From Doryteuthis pealeii (Eukaryota; Mollusca; Cephalopoda; Myopsida; Loliginidae): DNA of 64,000 bases. Positions within the stretch are counted from its first letter, which is position 1. Every line of letters begins with the position of its first letter. Location of the stretch: positions 60,433,643 to 60,497,642 of the forward strand of contig CM042145.1 in the NCBI GenBank assembly GCA_023376005.1, written 5' to 3'. The notes under the pieces are model-generated. The model did no database searches and was not told the origin of the DNA. It worked only from the letters and a program-made list of their open reading frames with translations. Shown piece by piece: positions 54,246-64,000 of the stretch. Position numbers and translations under genes: made by a program.

Positions 54246-54560
54246 AATGATCGAATTCTGCTTTCTAAGACTGATATTTCCTATGATTGACATATCCAAA
54301 TTCATGCAAACTCCAGGAACTAACAATGTGTCTTGTGTAAAATGTAGCAGTCTGTAAGTCAGCTTCTGGTCTTAAGAGACATATGGTGGTGCATAAGCAT
54401 CACATTTTATAATCTGATTCATCTGATACAACAGAAAGTAAGTCCTTATGTCATATTTGCATCAAACTTTGTGGATCTGCAGCGGGTTTGATGAGTCATT
54501 TGAGGGCTCATGATAGGAAAGGTTGTGTTGGTTGGGGTATAGGATTGTGAGGGATGGTAT
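54246..54560 (+). pseudogene. Second copy of the two-zinc-finger retrotransposon tail
   Basis: Colinear with 1291-1580. Finger one is broken by a 2-base loss (SCVKC then, in another frame, CKSASGLKRHMVVHK). Finger two is intact: CHICIKLCGSAAGLMSHLRA then H, a C-X2-C-X12-H-X3-H match. Shared wording upstream (GATCGAATTCTGCTTTCTAA) shows the same element, not just the same domain. Confidence 0.65.
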
Positions 54561-54810
54561 AGGATTGTGAGGATGCTGTAAAGATTATGCTATTGCTATG
54601 TTGTATTAGATAGAATCACTTTAAACCATATAAGAATGTGCAAACATTTTTTTTTACTTGCAAAAATATATTATGCATAAAAAGCTAAGATATATATACA
54701 CCGAAATTCAACAACCAATTATCATATTGATGCAGTGAAAGGGTGTGTCTATTATCGTCAGGAATCAACGGATTCTGGCGTATTTATCACTGCATCTGTG
54801 GGAAAACTGC

Positions 54811-55003
54811 TGCAAACAAGGGCATCTCCTTCTCCTGACCGAGATATGCATGTGGGGTTTGGGGACCGCTTGTGAATTTCCTATTCCCTTCTCATTCATT
54901 TCAAGAAATTCACTATCTCGTTTATTTGAGATACGGCGAATTCATTGGATGGAGCCGGTTCAACCGACCCAGAGTAAAAGCTCTCATAACAACAACAATA
55001 ATT
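54811..55003 (+). repeat. Dispersed repeat I, copy 2
   Basis: CAAGGGCATCTCCTTCTCCT, GATATGCATGTGGGGTTTGG, GGCGAATTCATTGGATGGAG, GGTTCAACCGACCCAG, then an (ACA) tail. Confidence 0.65.
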
Positions 55004-55079
55004 GAAATATTGTGGAACAGTCTATAATTACCAACAGTTAATTGTGGACAGTTTATAAATATCAAGTTCATACGAATTC

Positions 55080-55550
55080 TTTATACTTAACTTTTTAAAC
55101 ACCTTTTTAAAAGTCATTTTTTTACATCTATTTAACCCATAGATAAGGACCCTAAGAGGTACTACCACTCTGAGTCTGAATGAACCTGGGAGTAATAACG
55201 ATAAAGTTGTATTCCATATTCTTCAGAGTTCCAGAATTGGAACCTCACCATTTAGATGCTGTTTAATCTCCTACTATGAACTTCAGTCACTGACCTTTAG
55301 CACATATAGGATAAAGAGTTGGGGGGTTTGCCATAACTTTAATAAGGTTGGGACAATCATATAGGTGCAAGGGTTTAACGTGAACAAACGATTGATCGGC
55401 GGGAGCCCGTCCTGCCCAAGTAAGGGCCAAATTTGAATGCTGAGTGTCATGAACTCCCCAGTCACAAGGATTTCTTCCTTAAGCATTAAGGGATTTTAAC
55501 CCTGTAGAGATGCTGTCGGTGTTCTCTACAGCTCCAGGGCGGGTAGAATT
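55080..55550 (-). mobile_element. Repeat C, inverted, diverged
   Basis: TTAACCCATAGATAAGGACC, TACTACCACTCTGAGTCTG, AGGTGCAAGGGTTTAACGTG, GCTGTCGGTGTTCTCTAC. The terminal hairpin is missing. Confidence 0.7.
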
Positions 55551-58619
<3,069 letters not shown>

Positions 58620-58970
58620 GCCAAACCCTCTATCACAGGTACAAGGCGACACAAGCTCAATTCTGAAAAAGCTGCTTTGAATTCAGTTTACCTCATCCTA
58701 GACTGGTTGCCTTAAAAGTAAGTTGGTGGAGAGGCTTATTGTCAGCAAAATCCGAACTCCAGGGATATTGTTTTTGCTGAGGTAGAACACTACATCTTCC
58801 ACTAGCTCCCACTTTTGTGCACATATAAGATTACCCAATCTGTATTACTCATGCGCTGAGTTGTCGGTGAGCGGGAATCTTGCGATTCCTAGGCGACTGC
58901 TCTACTAAATGAGCTACATCGGCCTCTGGTTGCTTTACAAAGGTTAAATAATCCAAATCTAAGTGCCTAT
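58620..58970 (-). mobile_element. SINE-B split by a SINE-A
   Basis: The left part ends GACTGGTTGCCTTAAAAGT. The right part resumes CTGGTTGCTTTACAAAGGTT, as expected for SINE-B body. The repeated CTGGTTGC(C/T)TTA is the target duplication of the SINE-A inserted at 58721-58926. Confidence 0.75.
58721..58926 (-). mobile_element. SINE-A nested in SINE-B
   Basis: Inverted and diverged copy: GTTGGTGGAGAGGCTTATTG, TACTCATGCGCTGAGTTG, GGGAATCTTGCGATTCCTAG, CTACTAAATGAGCTACATC. Confidence 0.8.
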
Positions 58971-59099
58971 ATATGTATCTGTTTGTATCTATCTATTTCA
59001 GTTTGATACTATCTCGGTCTGTTCTTTAAATTTTGTTAATAATCTGTTTATCTATCCGGTTCCTATCTATTTATCTATCTAAATATTTTTGCAACTATA

Positions 59100-59141
59100 T
59101 TTATTAATCTCTCTCTCTCTCTTTATCTATCTATCTATCTA

Positions 59142-59185
<44 letters not shown>
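59100..59185. repeat. CT/TATC/TA compound microsatellite
   Basis: CT run, TATC run, CT run, TA run in sequence. Confidence 0.9.
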
Positions 59186-59186
<1 letters not shown>

Positions 59187-60534
59187 TCATTATTTCAATG
59201 AATATACATAGCAGTATAACTTACTAACTAGATCTCTCAATCTATAAGCATCTGCCCCATTCTTATATATATAGGGAAAACTAGAATTGTCTCCCTTTTT
59301 ACATTAAAGAAGTAGCTTTCCCACGTCACGTTGGAAGCGAAAGAGGTGATCTTTCGCTTCCTCAGAAGCTACGCACATTCAGCAGGTTTTTTGTTCCCGG
59401 ACCTCCGAAAAATAGTAAGTGGTTTTCACCCCTTTGTTGTTTAACCTTTCTTAATGATCTGCAGAACACAATGTGATTCTTGTATGGTTTAGGACGGGAA
59501 CTTTGCTCTGTCTTTGTATGTTGTATAATTAAATGTTACATTGTATTAATTGACTTGTCTTTTCCTACCGAATATTCTGTGTTAAATTACTCTTTTGAAT
59601 AACCTGATGCATTATAAGTATACGGTGTTAGCTACAAGTTAACACACCGTGAATTCCTTATATATTAGTTAAAAATCAATGGCAAAATGGCTGAAACAAG
59701 AATGAATGAAATGAGGGGGATAAATGAAAAATCCTTTCCAAGGGACCCCTCTCAAAAGTATTAAAACACTTTTAAACACTTTTTGAGAGTGGAGTCCCTG
59801 ATAGAAAGCTTTTCTCATCTATTATTAGACTCCTTTGAAGCATCAAGTTAATATATATATATGTGTGTGTGGCTACAATTTAGTCATAACTTGCGTGTTG
59901 AGATTAACTATGCTTATTGTTCGGAATGCATTCATTAAAAATGTGAAATTTCAGAAGTGAATAATTTATAACTAAATGACTGTTAATTTTTATTCTAGAA
60001 TATTTCCTCCTGTTGCTCGAATCTTGAGTCCTCTTCGAGGGTGAGAGAGAGGCTGGTATTAATTATCATGACTGTTGTAATTATGAAACTGTATTGAATC
60101 TCGTAACGTTTTCGTTAGACACGCCAACAAGAAGGGGAAATGAAGTGATGTTGAATAACAGACACTGATTAATCAGTAAATCTATTTAGAAATATTTCTA
60201 ATACAAGACTTGGCATTAAATTAGGAATATCAACCGTGCTATGCATGATAATCGTCTTTTAAATCAGACTAACAACTATAGGCAGAATAAATCTTTTGAA
60301 GTATGAAACACATGGATGTGCATGCATTTTTGTGACTAACATATATATATATATAAACAGAGACAGACAGACAGACACGGTGAGAGAGAAATAGAGATGC
60401 ATCCATGCAAAGGAAAAGACTGAGACAGATAATAAACAAACTGATAGAATTAACAATGATAAAACTGTATTCCAGTTGTGTGTGTGTGTTCAATGTTTGA
60501 GAAAATAAAGATTAGGAAAATCCGACAAATGTGA
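59186..60534. other. Unassigned stretch
   Basis: Contains ACTTTTAAACACTTTTTGAG, a small foldback with CTCTCAAAAGTATTAAAAC near 59750-59790. No gene. Confidence 0.45.
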
Positions 60535-60657
60535 GTAAATGTTGAGGAACGGTGGATTACGAAGACGTCTTCAAAAACTTCTGAAGAAGCCTCGAAAATT
60601 CACATAGGCGAAATATTAATTGATTGAAATTGTTGTTTTCCTCCACTGTGTTCCTCA

Positions 60658-60662
<5 letters not shown>
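60535..60662. mobile_element. Foldback N2
   Basis: AATGTTGAGGAACGGTGG on the left and CCACTGTGTTCCTCAACAT on the right. The centre holds CTGAAGAAGCCTCG and AGGCGAAATATTAATTG, matching foldback N. A TA array follows. Confidence 0.55.

Positions 60663-60712
<50 letters not shown>
60663..60712. repeat. TA microsatellite
   Basis: About 50 bp of TA. Confidence 0.9.
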
Positions 60713-60714
<2 letters not shown>

Positions 60715-60757
60715 AAGTCAAGGATCTTCAAACCAATAGTCGTTGACTCTATATGTT

Positions 60758-60900
60758 AAAAAAAAGTAAAATCGTTGGGGTGGCCTAAAGTCGGTGTCAG
60801 CCAGACAGCAAGGGAGTCTATCCTCTTTTCACTAGTGCTGGCGCAAGGAGATGGTTTTGGCTTCCGAGACGGAGCGCCACACCTACGATCAACTCCTCAA
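60758..60900 (-). mobile_element. SINE-A, 3' half only
   Basis: AAGTAAAATCGTTGGGGTGG, GTCGGTGTCAGCCAGACAG, GGAGCGCCACACCTACG; the tRNA-like head is missing. Confidence 0.8.
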
Positions 60901-61520
60901 TATGTACGCTATCCTAACTTTGATATACATATTAGCTAACAGCGATATTGAGCACTCTTTATTTATAGATATATCGAACTGCATTACCAATTATCATTAA
61001 CTTTGCTGGTTTTCCCCACTACCTTTAATTGGTGGTTTTTACTGAATTCATAGGAAGAGAATGTCTCCTCGCGAAATATTCTAGCTGGTCTCTATAGCGC
61101 TAACAAATGGCCTCTCGATGGGGCTTATACTACGCTTACTACATCCCCTGCATTAACGTAATACCCCCCCCCAAGAATGAGAGCAATTGGTATGACAAAG
61201 ACCTGCATATGCATCTGATGTTCTGGAAATATGAAGAGTGTGGACTACTCCTTCATTATCATCAGGGATCTATAATCTATGAAATAGACAAGTTAAAAAT
61301 ATTCGTATTCGATACGACCGTGTGCAAAAAAAAAGCAATAAAAATGCACAGTTAACACGATTCACTCAACTTGAGCGCTTACGGTCGAGTCACGTTGAAA
61401 GATGGGTGGCCATTTAAGTAACTGCAGGTACTGTAAGAAACCGAATATATAAAAAATTACTTGATTCGAGATCAAATAAGCAGAAAAAAGTAGATATGCC
61501 GTAAAACAAAGAAACCTCGA

Positions 61521-61554
61521 GACATAAAATAACCCTAGACGGGTTGACATGCCG
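61521..61554 (+). repeat. Repeat-C hairpin module
   Basis: ATAAAATAACCCTAGACGGG then TTGACATGCCG, with only a diverged 5' neighbourhood. Confidence 0.55.
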
Positions 61555-61699
61555 TTAAAATCAATTAACCATTTAAAAGAATGTTACGTATTTAAAGTTA
61601 TTTTTTTATAAATCTATTTGGTGCGGAAAGAAACGGTAGTTTTGGCGACAAGAAAACAAACAAAAACACACATTTTAATATATAGAGATATTATATATA

Positions 61700-62461
61700 C
61701 TAGAATGAATATGCACCTTCCGGGCGTACATTAGAAAGACTAACCAAATTAAATAAGAACGCATATAAAAATATTACAAATATTATGTTAATTATATCTT
61801 AATTGGTGTCTATAAAATCATTCATCGGATAAATGTTAATACGTTGGAGAATAAAACAATATTAGATATCAATAGCACCAACTAATTATTTAGTAAACCC
61901 CATTTTGTTAAAACCAGTTTGCAAATTAACCACACCATATGTATCATGTAAACCTTTATTTCTTAGTGATGTATAGGACACATTACATGATTTTAAACGC
62001 ACTGATAACATGAGATGTTTTTTAGGCAAATCTAACTCAGATTTTCATAGACATCATTCATAAATAAGATTTATTCTAATATTAATGATTTTGACTATAA
62101 ATTGAATACTCATTAATAAACATACGCAATTATTGAGTATATTGTGACATAAGCAGAGACGTAGTTTCAGTTACAGAAACATACACCGAATCTCATTTAT
62201 AATAAAAAATGTAAAACTGTATTTCTTATTGATATATAAGACACATTGCAGAATTTTAAATGCGCTAATAAAATGGGCTGTTTTGAGAAAAAACTAACTC
62301 ATATTTTTCATATATTTTCATAGACATCGTTAATAAGATTTATTCTATGTATCAATGATTTTGACTATAAATTAAATACTCATTGATAAATAATTCTTGA
62401 GTATATTGTGACGTAAGCAGACGTAGTTTCAGTTAGACACAGAATCCCCATTATAATAAGT
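61700..62461 (-). mobile_element. Two-headed Helitron (E-type)
   Basis: On the minus strand the 3' end is CGCCCGGAAGGTGCATATTC, ATT, CTAG (61700-61703), then T. One 5' end is near 62461 (CTTATTATAATGGGGATTC). A second 5'-like end is near 62207 (TATTATAAATGAGATTCGG). The ~255-bp 5' segment is present twice (61946-62207 and 62208-62461), so a 3'-truncated copy sits directly in front of a complete one. No coding capacity. Confidence 0.7.
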
Positions 62462-62973
62462 TATAACTTTGTAATTCCTCTATTCAAATGGCCGGCGATA
62501 ATTAGTTTTAGTTTTGTAGTAATACGTTTTTGGTTTTTTTTTCTGTTTAGTGTTCATTGATATTTTCTCTTACATCTTTTATCATAATAGAACTCATTTT
62601 TTTAATTTACATCTGTTTCCTCTAGATCTGTTCAATTCTGAACCACAGATGTCACAAACAAAACAAAAAAAGAACACTCTGATCCGACGTCATTTATCTC
62701 GTCTCATAAAATTGCCAAATGCTTTTTATAACTCAATCCATCAGATAATTGATAATTTGCCGGCTTCTGGCGCTTTTTTATCTTGGCTTAATAGTTTCAA
62801 TTATTAAGATGTAAAAATAGCAATACAAAGATTTTAGAATTGTTATCTCTCTTTATATTTCTGCTAGACGACTTGTGAACCCCATTGAGTTCCCTTTATA
62901 ACAGCGATCTATGATGATATTGATGCTTCTATCTAGGGAAGGGTTCAAAATAGCACTTCATAGTTATTTTCGT
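62462..62973. other. Unassigned stretch
   Basis: The frame at 62550-62807 is unrecognised. Confidence 0.45.
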
Positions 62974-62987
62974 TATATCAAGAATTT

Positions 62988-63252
62988 ATTTATGGAGGAG
63001 TGTGGTGTAATGTTTAGTCGTAGTAAATGGGCTCGTCGACCTGAGTTCAAATCCAGGACGTGGGTGTTTGCATTTCACATAGCGCTAATACCATTAGGAA
63101 AGGTATGAATTCATATATTCTCCCTCCAGCTATGGGTAAATAGTAGGTAGAACTCTGGGAGAAGGAAAACTCTGAATTCAAACCTGTTAAACTCCGCTAA
63201 ATAAATTGACCTCGTGTCGTATCATACTCGTGCGGAGGGGTTGGTAAATATA
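62988..63252 (+). mobile_element. SINE-B, full length with target-site duplication
   Basis: GTGGTGTAATGTTTAGTCG (A box), CTGAGTTCAAATCCAGG (B box), complete body, TCGTGCGGAGGGGTTGGTAA, TA tail. Flanked by TATATCAAGAATTT at 62974-62987 and 63253-63266 (14 bp, perfect). The best-bounded SINE-B in the window. Confidence 0.92.
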
Positions 63253-63339
63253 TATATCAAGAATTTCAATGACGTTCAGTGCATTCAGAGTCCACAGTTC
63301 CAAACTGGGCTGAAAATAGCTTTATTCTATAAGGTCAAG

Positions 63340-63529
63340 GGACGGTTTAGCTCAGTCAGTAGAGCACCCGTCTAGGAATCGCGAGGTTCCTGGTTCGATA
63401 CTGCTAAATCAGCATATGAGTAGTACATATTGTGTAATCCAATGTGTGCGGTAAAGTGAGGAAAAGCGAAAAGGGGGTAGACTGACTCGTCCGGCTGATA
63501 TCGAAGATAGGCCACTTCGCCAATTTTAC
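63340..63529 (+). mobile_element. SINE-A copy, internally deleted
   Basis: GGTTTAGCTCAGTCAGTAGA, GGTTCCTGGTTCGATACTG, GTGCGGTAAAGTGAGGA, then a jump to AAGGGGGTAGACTGACTCG. Confidence 0.8.
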
Positions 63530-64000
63530 AACTATATGTTCGAATATTTTAAGAATATTACTTTAAAAGTTTGATGTGCCCCTTTTTTTCTTTTTGCTAG
63601 ATTATGGTCATATAAATAAATGCAAAAGATCCGTTCGGGTGTAATTGTTATCGATTAAGCGCAGAGTTTACCCTACTATTTACCCATAGTTGGGAGGAAA
63701 AAAATAAGATTCTTTCTTTTTTTAACATGCGTATATTCCACGCCTATACACATACATGCTCATGTAGACATGCTCGCACCTAAATATGTGCACCCAATTA
63801 AAGAAGAACTTATAGTGTCACACGTGATTGAATCTCAATGTGTACATTCCCTTTGTAGAATAAGCAGCATATTCACCTGAACGAGAGGCTGTTACTAGTA
63901 TCCAGTAACCAGACAAATAGAAAAGAAAACGTAACCGAATTCGCTCTGCACTAAATGCTTGAATACAGTCAAGTGTTCAGTTTATGAAAGTGTTCACTTT
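63530..64000. other. Unassigned stretch with a SINE-B scrap
   Basis: CAGAGTTTACCCTACTATTT then ACCCATAGTTGGGAGG (63661-63697) is SINE-B body. Otherwise nothing recognised. Confidence 0.45.

Overview
The window reads as repeat-dense, AT-rich animal nuclear DNA. No complete protein-coding gene could be supported on either strand. The content is short tRNA-derived retroposons, non-autonomous Helitrons, decayed non-LTR retrotransposon 3' ends, foldback elements, and long arrays of micro- and minisatellite. This mix (a tRNA-Lys-like SINE, a tRNA-Gln-like SINE, CTAG-ended Helitrons, many TA, TATC/TATG and CT arrays) fits a mollusc. I would guess a coleoid cephalopod, but that is inference and I ran no database search.

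Layout. 1-4.9 kb: a SINE, a zinc-finger retrotransposon tail, two Helitrons placed tail to tail, and a third Helitron of another lineage. 6-8 kb: a direct repeat, then an inverted-repeat element containing a hammerhead ribozyme. 8-15 kb: SINEs and two LINE relics. 15.5-16.2 kb: a 26-bp minisatellite. 17-22 kb: a Helitron split by an LTR-like insert, a LINE reverse-transcriptase relic and many SINEs. 22.7-24.1 kb: a scrambled ~55-bp minisatellite. 25-30 kb: stacked Helitron ends, three tandem hairpin modules, two LINE tails and a TG-rich array. 32.5-33.1 kb: a TATAGA array, followed by a tRNA-like plus hammerhead unit. 36-40 kb: an LTR-like promoter segment and one candidate coding exon. 40.9-41.8 kb: a TATC/TATG array. 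44.9-49.9 kb: a palindromic element, an intact Helitron, a MITE with target duplication, a CT array, and a Helitron split by a LINE. 51-55 kb: a foldback, a second tRNA-like plus hammerhead element and retrotransposon tails. 56-64 kb: a TA/CT/TA array, a nested SINE, a two-headed Helitron and a clean SINE insertion.

Most notable signal. Three minus-strand loci (7074-7115, 33630-33670, 52797-52841) carry complete type I hammerhead ribozyme cores. Each has CUGAUGA, a paired stem II, GAAA, a six-base palindromic stem III, a U-H cleavage site and a paired stem I. The stems differ in sequence between loci but stay complementary. Each core lies 21-28 nt after a Pol III B-box-like motif, and two of the three also keep an A box about 30 nt further upstream. 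This is the layout expected of a self-cleaving SINE, comparable to the schistosome Sm-alpha repeat or metazoan retrozymes.

Nothing here forms an operon or a pathway. The interactions that can be read are insertions of one element into another, and several give relative ages.
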